DNA of 64,000 bases from Ovis canadensis (Eukaryota; Chordata; Mammalia; Artiodactyla; Bovidae): positions 37,426,501 to 37,490,500 of the forward strand of contig NC_091255.1 in the NCBI RefSeq assembly GCF_042477335.2, written 5' to 3'. Position 1 is the stretch's first letter, and every line of letters begins with the position of its first letter. The notes under the pieces are model-generated. The model ran no database searches, was not told the origin of the DNA, and saw only the letters and a list, made by a program, of their open reading frames with translations. The position numbers and the translations under genes were made by a program. This document shows positions 38,263 through 51,000 of this stretch, one piece after another.

Positions 38263-38847
38263 TGATGGGGGTTTTGCTTCAGGCCCTGGGGCAGGAGCTG
38301 CTGTCTCCTGGGCAGAAAAGCTGTCTTTCTGGAAGTCTCGGCATAAACAGGGCCCAGAGGAGACCCTGCCTTGGTAGCTGGGCTCAGCCCATCCTGGACA
38401 AATTTAAAGCCTCAATAACAAGTGTCTCCCGTGATGAAGATGACCACCTCATAACTGGAGGCCCATCCTCCCGCCACTGGTCCTCAGGGCCTGGAATCCA
38501 GGTCAGTCCCACCCTGGTCCTTTGCAGCTGGTGGGGCTTCAGGGGTGGAACCCACCAGCTGCCTTGCCTCTTCTCCTGGGCGGCCTCTACCCAGGAAGTC
38601 CCAGCACTTGGGGGAGGTCTGGGAAAAATCTCCCTGCCTTTTGAGGGGGAGGCCGGGCGGGGGATGAGAAACTTTGGAGATTCGGTAGATGGCTCTAGAC
38701 TGGGCCAGACGCTCTCAGGGGCGGCGTGCGGAGGGTTTGTGCAAACATCTTCTCACTGGAGGAAGAGGAATGCAAGAGGCGGCTGCCTGCGGTACATCTT
38801 GGACTGTTTGAAGGATGTGCTGACACTTGGGACCCACAGCGAGAAAG

Positions 38848-39036
38848 ATGAGGCCGGGGCCAAGCTGGGCAGGGTCCCGGAGGAGGGCAGTGAGCCCCCT
38901 GCCCGGAGCCCACGTGCTCCTCACAGGCACCCCTGCTGCCCAGGGGGCTGGGCCTCTCTCCTCCCCCTGCAAGCTGGCTCGCTGGACCCCTGCGAGGCCC
39001 TTCCTGGCCCTTCTGCTTCTGCTTTCCATCAAACAA
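38848..39036 (+). CDS. GLP2R: GLP2R coding exon 1 (residues 1-63)
   Basis: Encodes [13 protein letters not shown] and on to the segment [14 protein letters not shown]. Kozak -3 is A. The donor is CAA|GTAAGA. The N-terminal 40 residues are poorly conserved; the hydrophobic end matches the family. Confidence 0.92.
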
Positions 39037-42000
39037 GTAAGAACCGTTTGTATTATTATTGTTATTGTTATTATTATCAGTCGTATGTATTTTCTGATGA
39101 TAGAAGCACTTCAGGCCTCTTGTAGGCAATTTGGAAAATGTAAAATGGTATTAAGGCAATGACGATCAACCATCACCCAAGCCTTCAGAGGTAATCACTG
39201 TTGATATTTTGGCATATGTTCCTCAAATCCTTTATCTATGCACTTTTTTCTTCCCCAGCTGGAATTAGGATGTGGAAAACATTTTGTATCCTGGTCTCCC
39301 CTTTACATCAGATGATAAGCATTTTTGCATGTCAGCGTGAACTCTGCAAATAGCATTTAAAAATTCCTGCATGTTTCCTTTGTTCACGTTCATCATTATT
39401 CCAGGTTTGAGTATTTAGATTGAATGAGTGGACTTTTTTTCCTTTCCTTCCTATCTTCCTTTTTCCTTCCTTCCTATAATAAAAATACAGAATGCTTATT
39501 GTTTACAAAAATAAACTCATAAAATCTGGAGATGTATAAATACAAACTACAAATTACAAATTACTCCCACCACCCAGAGATCACCCTTATTCACATTTTT
39601 TGGCTTACACTCACACTTTTCTACCATTTATTTACATATAGTTTAAAAGAAAAACAACAGAGGCTTATTCTATAAATATTGTCTTGCAATCTGCTTTTTT
39701 CCTTAACAAAATACTTATTAAGCCCAAGCTAACATTTTTGTTGAACACTTACTATGCTCCAGGTCTGGTGGCAGGTCTGGGGCTCTTTATCTTATTTCAT
39801 GCTCTCAGCAAACCTAGGAGGGAGGTTTTCCTGTTTATCTCATTTACAGATGAGAAAACTGAAGCTCAAGGAAGTTGAACGTTTGATGTTTAAGGACTTC
39901 AGGGGTAAATCATAATGTATGTTTGTAACTATCTTCTTTAGTTGGGCATTCTGGTAGCTTGTTTTTTCGTATCCAAGGAGACGAGACATTTGCCCCTTCC
40001 CTTTGCAAGATTCCTTTCTTTTCAATTTTTTAAAATGTGTTTGGCTGAGCCGGGTCTTGTTGTAGCATTTGTTTTCAGTCGCTAAGTCGTGTCTGACTCT
40101 TTGTGACCCCATGGACTGCAGCATGCCAGGCTTCCCTGTTCTTCACTATCTTCTGGAGTTTGCTCAAACTCATGTCCATTGAGTCTATGATGCCATCCAA
40201 CCAGCTGAGAACTCTTAGTTGCAGCATGTGGGGTCTAGTATCCTGACCAGGGATGGAACCTGGGCTGCCTGCAATGGGAGTGAGGACTTTTAGCCACCGG
40301 ACCATCAGGGAGGTCCCTCAAGGTTTCTTCTTTTTTCTGGGCCATGATGTGAAGGAGCTTCAGTTCCATTCACCTGAGTGAGGAAGTACTCTGAGAACTC
40401 AATGCTTCTCTTCTTCCTTTGGTCCATGGGCAGAGCTCATCTCTGCTTGCAGCCTTGGAAATCTGTATCCCTCCTGCCCCCACAGAGGGAGGGCTGGGGT
40501 GCTGGGTCTCATCAGTGCTCACCTTATCAGACTTTCTCTGATGCTGGTCCAGAACTGGATGGGCAGAGAACCCACACCAAATTCTCTACATCCACGTCCT
40601 CCCAGAGGCTGTAGACAGTAGATGTGAACCCAGTCCAGGGTTGCCTGGGATTCTTGCCATGGGGGCTGCCTCTTGGCGAGTGACTGTGACGTTCCTGGGG
40701 GCAGGTGGCCTGGGACTTAGTGGCGCCGCCGTTGTGGGAAGAGTTGATATAGAGCTCTTACCCTTGCTCCAGTTCCCTGTCTCATATTCAAATGGAGTTT
40801 ATGTCCAGCTAACTCTCTGGTTTTGTGCATCTCTTCTCCACAACCAGGGGTCAGCTGTCTCTTAGGTGCCAAGCTCTGCTGCAGCACTTGGCGTTTTGTC
40901 ATAATGGTCTTGCCCAAATCCCACAACAAGCCTCTGAGAAGGTGACTGTCACTGACCACCAAGATTCGCAGGATCTTGTCTGATCACCTGCAATGACATA
41001 GCTTGTGAGCGGTGGAGACACTGCGCCTACCCCCAGGGTGCTTGAAAGTCCTGTGCTCTTTCTTCCCCAGCGTTCCTTGGAAGCTGTTGATATACGAATA
41101 TTTCTATGTGACAACAGCCGAATCTGCAGTGAGTCAGGCTGGCGGATGACGCTGCCCAAGCCGCACCTTGGTATATTTATAATCGATAATGTGCCTATGG
41201 GCAGCCTGTCTTCCCCGCCTCCACCACCCAGTCTGTTTTCAGAACCTCTTCCCTCTTTCTGTCCTGTGTTATGTGTATAAAATCCTGAAGACCCTCCTCT
41301 TGGTCACCCATCTTAAAACCCAACTTCTTTCTCCAGATGTTTATGTTATACGAGCCTTGGCGTAGATTTCCGTGATGACTTTTGCTCGTAGACATTTGCC
41401 CTGCATGGATATAAATGACCATGGCGTGTTTTTTTGGCAGGAAGTCACCATAAAATTCCCTTAATGAGAAATTCTCAGGGATAGTTTAGATTCTAAATTC
41501 AAGCTGGGAAACAGTACTATATCTTCATGCTCCCTTCCCACAGCTCAGCTGAGTTAATTAGGAGTTGCTTTGGTGTCAAAAAAATATAAACTCTTCAAGC
41601 TTTTTAAGAAGTGAATGTGTGGTTCTTTCATACTTAGCTGATGAGAGTGTAAAAAGGTGCGTATTTTTAAATTAAAAAAAAATTCTTTCTGGCTAGGATC
41701 TTTTGGCAGTATATTGTCAAAAGCTTTTAAAAATGTATAGTTGATGACCCAGAAATTCCAACTCAAAGAATTTTCCCTAAGAAAACAAAGATGTGCTCGA
41801 GTGTTTAGCTGTGAATATTTTCATTATAGCATAATTTATATTTGCAAACATCTAGAACAATGTAGGTGTTCAATTTGCTAGAGGATTTGAGAAATAAATT
41901 GTATCACATTCATCCGTAGAAAATTACAGAGCTCTTAAAATGGTGTTTTAGAAGTATAGTTTTTGAAATGGAAATATAGGCACAGTGTATATTCTAGTGG

Positions 42001-45000
42001 AAAAAGAGGCTGCACACAATATGATTTTCTTTTGGGTTAAAATGAGAGAGAAAAGAAGGAAAGAAGAGAAAGGGTTGTATATGAGTGCAGAGAGAAGAGT
42101 CTGAAGGGAGATAGTTATTTCTGGGTAAAAAGATTAAGATTCCATTTCTTCTCCCCTTTCTGCTTGTCTTCATTTTTTATTTTATCTACAGTGAAGTCTA
42201 TTCCTTTGGTAACACAGAATAATAGAGGTTTTGTTGAAAGTAAATCAACAGAGCTTTTTTTTTTGCCTTTTTCTTAATCCCTCCTCTGTTGAGTGAGTTG
42301 GTGCTGGTTACCGTTGCAAGAGAAAGAGGAATCAGGATTGAGCTGGATTTTTCCAGCTAGAAAATATCCACTCATCACGACTTTATTAGGGTTTGGCTGT
42401 GATTGAACTTAGATTAGCCTTTTATGTTTTTGGTGTCCTTGGGACAAGTACCTGGGAAGATAATCAGAGTTTGTCCAGCTTTTCTAGACTGATCAGATTG
42501 AGTGCTGCTTTGGTTTTATTTTTCCTTTTGACTATGGCTGTTAGTCATGGCAAAGAACAGGGCGATAAGAGAATGTTAGTCCATAGACAGCTCACATATA
42601 CGATTGATTTTATTATCTCTCTCTCTGTTAGGTCCTGGTGCATATAAACAGTACTTTTTCCAAGGAAAGGTCTTCACTTGGGTGACTTGGAGGATTCTGG
42701 AAGCTGACGATTTGGTTATCAACATCTTTGCCAAATTTGTAAAATTAATATAGTCAGTTATGTTTCCATTAGGACGTGTATTTCTTTAAACAGTGTGTTG
42801 CTAATGTACCATCATGCCTCTTGGGCCATAACAGAGAAAGAGAGATTATTAATGGAGATTTAATATGCGCTGGAAACAGAAACCAAGGGATAAATACCAA
42901 TTATTTCATCATCATTATTATCATGATAACTACTAATTGGCTAATCCCATGGTTCCCAAACTGTGTGCTAACATGTCCCAAGGCACCCCTGCTGTGAACT
43001 GGCACGGGTGCTGTTAGGAATTTTAATTTTTTGAGGGAAGCAGGGATACACTCCATCTGCGAATGACGAACTCGAGGTAATCCATGGTTTCAACATTATA
43101 TGGCACTACTTTCCCTTGGATGATGTATCTTTGCAAAGCTGGGATTCTTTGCAGCTGCTGTGACAAAAAGCAAACACTGCAAAAATCAGGGTGGAACAGG
43201 AACACAGGTGGTAGTGGTCAATCTGACTGTTAGGCTTGAGATGTTTTACTATCCCCACTGGGCTTCGCTGGTGGCTCAGACAGTAAAGAATCCACCTGCA
43301 ATGCAGGAGATACGGGTTCGATCCCTGGGTTGGGGAGATCCTCTGGAGGAGGGCATGGCCACCCACTCCAGGATTCCTGCCTGGAGAATCCCCATGGACA
43401 GAGGAGCCTGGTGGGCCGCAGTCCACGGGGTCACAGAGATTCGGAATGACCGAGCGACTAAGCACAGCACACATCATCCCCAGTAGGTACTAAGTTGTTA
43501 GGAGGTAGATACTTAGTAAGTTGCTTGGCCTATTTACTTAATTAATGGCACTCTGTTTGTTTTTGGCTGCTCTGGGTCTTTCTGCTATGCGCAGGCTTTC
43601 TTTAGGTGCAGCACATGGGCGTCTCCTTGAGGGGGCTCCTCATGTTGTGGAGCACAGACTCTAGGTGTGCGGGCTTCAGTACTTGTGGCATGGGGGCTTA
43701 GTTGCCCTGCAGCAAGCTGGGTCCTCCCGGACCAGGGGTCAAACCCATGTGCCCTGCATTGGCAGGCGAATTCTTAACCACCGGACCTCCAGGGAAGTCT
43801 GATTAATGGAACTTTAGATTCGGTATTTCTATTGGCCTGGGGGTGCTGTGGGAAAATTATTAAGACTGGAAAGGAAGCAAGAATTGAGAAAGTTTGGGAA
43901 GCTCTAGTCTAACGATGACCACACTTGCTTGTCTTCAGAAAGCTGTCTGGAAAAATTGCGAAGGCACTACTCACAGACCCTGAGGCTGCCGTGGGATTGG
44001 GTCTGGGGCATGCTGGGCAGTGGTGAGGGTGAGGGGTGAGGAGGACTGAACTAACTACTCAGGAGGGGAAAACTGGCTACCTGTAGGGCTCGTGGATGGT
44101 TTTCGTTTGTTTTGTTCTCTCTGTGTGCATGTGTGTGTTTGAGTGCCTTTCAATAGAATATCTCTGCAATTTACAGTAGCCTCCCCCATATCTGGCTTCC
44201 CAGGTGGCTCAGTGGTAAACAACCTGCCTGCCAATGCAAGAGATGTAGGTTTGATCCCTGGGTTGGGAAGACCCCCTGGAGAAGGAAATGGCACCCCACT
44301 CCAGTATTCTTTCCTGGAAAATCCCAATGGACAGAGGAGCCTGGTGGGCTGCAGTCCATGGGGTCACAAAAGAGTTGGGCGCGACTTAGTAACTAAACAA
44401 CAGCAGCAATATTTAAGATAGGACATAAGATACAAAAGAAATTGCTCCGTGGTGCAGGCCATTATGGGCTTATCAGTGGGGAGGCTTGAGAATCATGGTG
44501 TGAGGTGATAATTTGTGATAAAATGTGATAACGTGCTTGCTGGTAACTGGAGTTCGCTATGATTTTTTTTTTTTTCCTGCTCAGGTTACAGGATCTCTCC
44601 TTGAGGAGACAACTCGGAAGTGGGTTCAGTACAAAGAGAAGTGTCTGAGAGACTTACTCAAGGAAACTTCTGGTAAGCACATGTATCAGTTATCTATGGC
44701 TGTGTAACAGATAGTCCCAAAGCTTAGTGGCTCAAAACAGTAATAACAATGATTTATTATGTTTCATGTGCCTTCTCAGGTGGCGCTAGTGGTAAAGAAC
44801 CTGCCTGCCAATGCAGGAGACGTAAGGGATGTCAGTTCGATCCCTTGGTCAGGAACATCCCCTGGAGGAGGGCATGACAACCCACTCCAGTATTCTTGCC
44901 TAGAGAATCCCATGGACAGAGGAGCCTGGTGGGGTACAGGCCACAGTGTTGCAAAGAGCCAGACACAACTGGAACGACTTAGAGTGCACACATTTCTCTC

Positions 45001-48000
45001 ACAGCTTCTGTGTGTCAGGAATTCAGGCTGAGAATATTGGGGAGGGCTTATATCTGCTCTGCAACGTCTGGAGTTTAACTGAAAGACTCAAAGACCAGAG
45101 GCTGGAATCATCTGAAGTCTGGTTCATGCCTGCATCTGCTGGTTGATGCTGGAAGTCATGCTGGGGCTGTTGGCCAGGCCACATCCACGTGGCCTCTCCG
45201 TAAGGCCTGGGCGTCCTCACAGCACAGTGGCTGGGTTGCAAGCACAAGCATGAACAGAGGCTATGTTGCCTTTTGTGACCTAGCCTTGGAAGTCACTTCT
45301 GCTGTGTTCAGTTGGGTCAGACAGTTACAAAGGCTACCCACCTCCAATGTAAAAGAGCGTGCAAGATGGAATATACATGCCTGTGACCACGTTTGATATA
45401 AGCCTTGTGTCATGGTACCTTGACCACCTAATCACATGACATGAGCCACTGTCATAGATTAACCCAGGAATCTATCATATGTGTGGGGGGGGGCGGTGTC
45501 CTTCAGTCTCCCGTGGTGCTAACTTTTATCTAGGACTGCACTAGGTTGAGCGTGTTCTAGCAAAGATGTTAATAGTTTGGTCAGCCCACAGCCTCTCCTG
45601 TCTACATGCTGGGTCTCTGGGTGCATCCAGATTCTTTTTTGTCGAGAAAAGAAAGAAGTAAGAAGCCTTGGCCCCCTGCCTCTGAGACTGGTCAGCTGTG
45701 GATGGAAGCTGCCCCATCCTTCATCTCCTGGCTTCTTTCAGATGACTTCACTCAGGGACCTGGAGGTTGACAGGACACTAGAAACTCTCTCTGCCTTTTC
45801 CTGACCCAAAGGCAGTCCAGTCTCCAAGCCATGCCTCCTTCCTTTTAAATATCTTTTAGCTAAGCAGGTGGCCGCCAAGGCTTGATTCATTATAGGAAAC
45901 ACTTCCATCTTGAGGAAAATTGCTTTCTAAGAATAGGGAGGCCTTCCTGATCTGGAGCCTCCCTGTGGGCAGCTCATCTCGACGAGCTCACGCAGGCTAG
46001 GTGCTGACTGGGTGCTGATCTGGCAGCCAGTCTACAGGGTGCCCCGAGCTCCAGACCTGCGGCTCAGTCCTGATACCAACAACCTGGCTCTTCACTCTGA
46101 GTGGCCCCTGAGTTCTAGCCTAATAGGGAGCCCATGGTAGGAAATGATGTTTGCTAACCAGGAGTGAGGAGCTTGCAATGTGGAAGTTTGGGGTCCAGCC
46201 TGAAGCCCCTTCGTTTGATCCTGGGGGCTCATAAAGCTGATGCTTACTTTATAGCATCTCATTGCCAAGCACCAGCTCATCCCCTGAGCTGCTTGAGAGT
46301 CCCAGATATTTCATAATGATCATCGGCTTCGTCTTCAAACAGAGAAATCTGACCAAGTAGTGCTTGACTCAGGTACACGTGACGAGAACCTCAACCCTGC
46401 AGATGCCCTTCCATCCACCGGTCATTTTACACATTTCATAGATATAACTGGTGAGGGTTTGACAATTATTTAGTTAATTACAGGACAGAAGACGCTGGCT
46501 GAACCTCTAAGTGTCCTCCTGACCCTGAGTTTCTGCGAGAGTTCAGCCCGTGTAAAGTAAACCAACACCAGTGTGACGTGCGTGTTGACATGAAAGCCTG
46601 GACCACCGCCAGGGGTCAGGTTGGGTAGACAGAGCCACATGTGGGGCTGCATGAAGCATTCCCATCCTCCCCGCATGGTTCCTCATCCTTGATCAGACAC
46701 CAGAGAGTGGGACGCCCTGGCTGGTCCCTGCTTGGGCCACACCAGCTTCAGTGCCAGTGAGGTGGGCTCTGGGCCCCACCGGTTTATTTTGCCCATTTTT
46801 CTCTGCAGGCACAGTCTGTAATGGGACCTTCGATCAGTTTGTGTGCTGGCCTCATTCCACGCCTGGAAATGTCTCTGTCCCCTGCCCTTCCTACTTACCT
46901 TGGTGGCGCGAAGGTAATAAGTCTTATTTTACCAGTATTTAACATTTCCTTTAAGGCTTCCCTGGATAGAGCAGCCAGGGTTTGGGTAGGAGGGGGCTCC
47001 AATCAGATAGTTTTCTCCAGCCCTCTTCTCCCATGAAAGGTCTCCTCTTAGCTGTCAGTAGCACGTCCTCCTTTTCCTCTCTGTTTCTTCTCTTGTCTTC
47101 CTGCAAGTCTTCTGTGCCTGGAGGCTCTGCTTGTATCCTGGTCCTCTCTCCTTTGAGAGTCCAGGCCTGGCTACCACAGACGTGGCTGCAGAGTTCTCGA
47201 GAGATGAGCTTAGAGGAAGAAGCATTTTAGAATGTAAGAAGGGAGAGAATAAGTAAGTAAGTGTCAGTTGCTCAGTCATGCCCGACCCTTTGTGACCCCA
47301 TGGACTGCAGCCCACCAGGCTCCTGTGTCCATGAGATTTTCCAGGCAAGGATACTGGAATGGGTTGCCATTTCCTTCTCCAGGGCATCTTCCTGACCCAA
47401 GGATTGAACCCTGGTCTCCTGCACTGCAGGAAGATTCTTTACTGACTGAGCTAGAAGGGAAGCCCAAGGAAGAGAACATACTGGCAGAAAAAGACCGAGC
47501 AATGAGGCCAGGCCTGTGCTTCAGGCTTCGTGCTTTAAACTCCCCTCTGTAGACATGTGGAGCCACTGAAGGTGTTAAGGCAAGAGGAGGTGGTTTGGGG
47601 AGCTGACATGGGTAGCCTGTGGCTGATGGACTGAGGGATGGAGGGAGATCACAAGGGCAAGTCTGGAAGCTCCTGCAGTGGTCCAGAAAAAGAGGATGAG
47701 GATGTGGATTCAGGCAGAGGCAATAGGTTGGGAAGAAGAGGAAAGGGGAAAGAAAAGAACTGGAGGTGGAACAGTCAAGACTTGTCATCAGAAGTGGGAA
47801 CTGAGGGACTGAGAGGGTAGGACCCCACCCAAGGGCACAGAGCTTGTAGGAGGTGAAACTGGCGTGGTCGTGCCCTTTATTCTCCATGGCATGGCCTCTT
47901 GGGCATCAGCAGGCTCCAGGTCTGCGTCTCCCAGCTGGGCTGCACCTTGAAGGGCTGTCCCATCTGAGTCACCAAGGACTTTGGGTAAACACAGCAGACA

Positions 48001-51000
48001 TTAACGGATTGTGGTTTGCTACAAAATGTAGAGGCTTCCGTGTTTTTCCTTCCATCCCAAATAAACAGTGAGGATGCTAACGAGTCCCCCAAAGAGGAAG
48101 TGAAAATTCCTCTTCCCCTGGGATTTTTCCACAGCTTTGCAGTGAGAATGAGGGCCTTCCCACGTGCTCGGAGAGCGGGCTGCGTGCTCTGACCTTTCCC
48201 CTAGAGCTGTGTTTACTTTCAGAGAACTCAGGAAGGGCCTACAGATACTGCCTGTCTCGGGGTGCTTGGCAGACGCTGGAAAACTCCACAGATATTTGGC
48301 AGGACAACTCTGAATGCGCCGAGGATCACAGCTTCAAACAAAAAGTGAGTTGGCTGGGCTCGGTGAGGGCGGACCTCGGGGCCCAAACCACCCTGTGCCG
48401 GGGCTCCACGCAAGGAGCCTGCCCCAGCGCATCGGCCCCAGACTCACTTGGCAAGGTCTTTGGTCACACAAAACCGCAATTCCAGTGGCAGACACAGCCT
48501 GTCTTCTGCTGCTGGGCTGAGACATGAACCCCTAAGGAAAGACGGCCAGCGTCTGAGCTTGCTGCTCCTGCCGCCTGGCCCACCTGTCCCCAGCTGTTCT
48601 TCGGCTTCTCCTTCCCCAAAGCCACATTTCAAAGTCAACGTCTCCTTTCAAGTGAAGTCTTCCAAGGCCACCCCGTGGAGAATGGTCTCTGCAGCCTTGA
48701 CAGCACCTGCCACTCTCCAACAGAGTGTCCTGAAAGAACACACCTAGCGTCTGGTTACAAGCTCAAGGCCAAGGGCCCAGGCAGCCCACCTTCATGTCCA
48801 GAGTCTGCTTCCTAGCTCTCTCTCTTTTTTTTTAAATATGGAATTTCCGTTTCTTTCTTTCACTGTTTCTAATTCTTTTTTAAAAAATAGTTTTATTTAT
48901 TTGGGCCGTGCAGGTCCTCATTGCTGAGCAGGCTCTTCTCTCGTGGCGGCAGGCTTCGCACTGTGGTGGCTTCTCTCACTGCAGAGCAAGAGCTCTAGGG
49001 AGCTCGGGCTTCAGTAGTTGTGGCACAGGACTCAGCCGTTGCAGCTCCCTGGCTCTAGAGAGTTGTGCTGCGTGGGCTTAGTGGCTCCTTGGCATGTGGG
49101 ATCTTCCCAGACCAGGGATTGAAACTGTGTCTCCTGCATTGGCAGACCGACTCTATCACTGAGCCACCAGGGAAGCCCTGTTTCTAATTCTTAAAAAATT
49201 TTTTTTAATTTATTTTATTTATTTTTGGCAGCGCTGGGTCTTTGTTGCCATGCAGGCTTTCTCCAGTTGAGGTGAGTGGGAGTTGCTCTCTGGGTGCCGT
49301 CAGCCAGCTTCTCGTTCCTGTGGCTTGTCTTGCTGTGGAGCACGGGCTCTAGGCCCTCGGGCTTCGGCGGTTGCTACTCCCAGGCTCTAGAGCACAGACT
49401 CAATAGCTGCGGTCAACAGGGTTAGTTGCTCCAAGGCATGTGTGATCTTCCTGGATCAGGGATCGAATCCGTGTCTCTTGCATTGGCGGGGGGCTCCTTA
49501 ACCCCTGGGCCACCAGGGAAGCCCCTTTGCTTTCTAGCTCTTCTTACCTCACCCTTCACTGCTCTGGGCCTCTGCTTCCCCCTGCCCCAGCAGAGCACAT
49601 TTACTGCCCAAGACCGCACGAGGGTTTAAAGAGCTGACAGACATATGAGTCTCTGGATAAAGCCTGACCCCTCGTCACCACAACGTAAAGTAAGAGTGCC
49701 GGCTCCACCCTTAGGATCCATCCGGGTCGCTGGGCAGTGAATCATCATGTTTGTGGTTCACTTCTTTCCCCCAGTGGGAACTGGCCGGTCCTTGAGTCTC
49801 AGGTCTATCACGTCTTCCCATCAGGCATGAAGAGCCTTCCATCACAGCCTCTCTATCTGCAGGGAATTTTTTCTAAACCTCTCTTTAACTTTATTCCTTG
49901 ACTGGAGTTGGCAGAATTCCATGTTCCCTAGACCATGTGACAGGCCACACCTCTTAAAGTTATTAAAATCATGCCTGCGGTTGGGTTGGATTCAGCTTAT
50001 CTCAAGATTTTGTCTGACTGTTGTGACAGCACCATGCTCTTGTTAACTTCATGCTGTGATTCGGGCAAACTGTATACATTTCTTATCTTCCCTACTGGAC
50101 AAAGCTGCTTGAGGATAATAACAAAGTCATAGTCATATCTGAACAGCTGCCACCCTCTGGCACAGTGAGTACTTCATAAATATTGAATGGTTCCACAGAT
50201 TCTGAGTCAGTGGGGATGTGGTGAGGTCGAGGCGTCCATACTGATGGGGAGGTTCCCCCGGTGACTCTGAAGGGATGTAGTGGTGACGAATTCACCAGCT
50301 GGTGTGAAATGCCTGCCACTTGCTTTGGGCTCAGGTCAGGCAGCTGGGACTGCAAACCAAGATTGAAAAGCTGAACTTTTCAAGACAAGAAGGAAAGGTT
50401 CTCTCTTTAGAGCAGTGAGGACACAGACATTGCCTCCTCCTCTGTGAACGATCATATTTCTAAGAAATCAAACACTTCACAAAATGTTTCTGGCTGTGTT
50501 TACCTGTGTTTCTAGTAGAGGGTTGAATTTTTGCCCAAACAAGGCTAATGTTAGTAAGTCTTTGCCTTTTGGGGTTTTGGAAAATGAGATGTGTTATGTT
50601 CTTCCAACTAACAACACACTGGGGGTCCTTGTGCATAGTAATTGGTGCTTTTTAAGGATATCGTGTGTGTGTGTCTGTGAGTGTCTTTCAAAACTGTACA
50701 CACTTAATACCGTTTCTGTCTTAGCTGTGCACTCATCATGCACGGTGGCCGTAACTTGTACAGTTTGAAGTGTGACTACAAGCACCACTGATTCTCTAAA
50801 ATTTCAGATAGAAGATTGGTTCTTCTCACAGATCTTAGCAACCTCAGCATGTGATTTTTCTTTCCTTATTAATTCAAGAGCTTTCATCTCTTCACTTAAA
50901 GGAAGCATTTTATGACTTCTCTTTGGCACATCCAAATTGCCAGCATCACTACTTTTGGGGGCCATTATTAGGTAGAATGGGGCTTCCCAGGTGGCTCAGT

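Larger units (their letters stand above)
39037..44584 (+). other. GLP2R: GLP2R intron 1
   Basis: 5.5 kb with a TTA/TTG repeat just past the donor, a MIR, a SINE carrying a BovB fragment, an old L1 end, two Bov-tA copies and one SINE. Confidence 0.85.
44673..46808 (+). other. GLP2R: GLP2R intron 2
   Basis: Old repeat with a Bov-tA insertion to about 45480, then unique sequence. Confidence 0.85.

Noticed and set aside
46321-46700. Extra GLP2R exon near CACGTGACGAGAACC
   Set aside because: Exons 2 and 3 join in phase and match the family without it; no acceptor/donor pair with a fitting frame.
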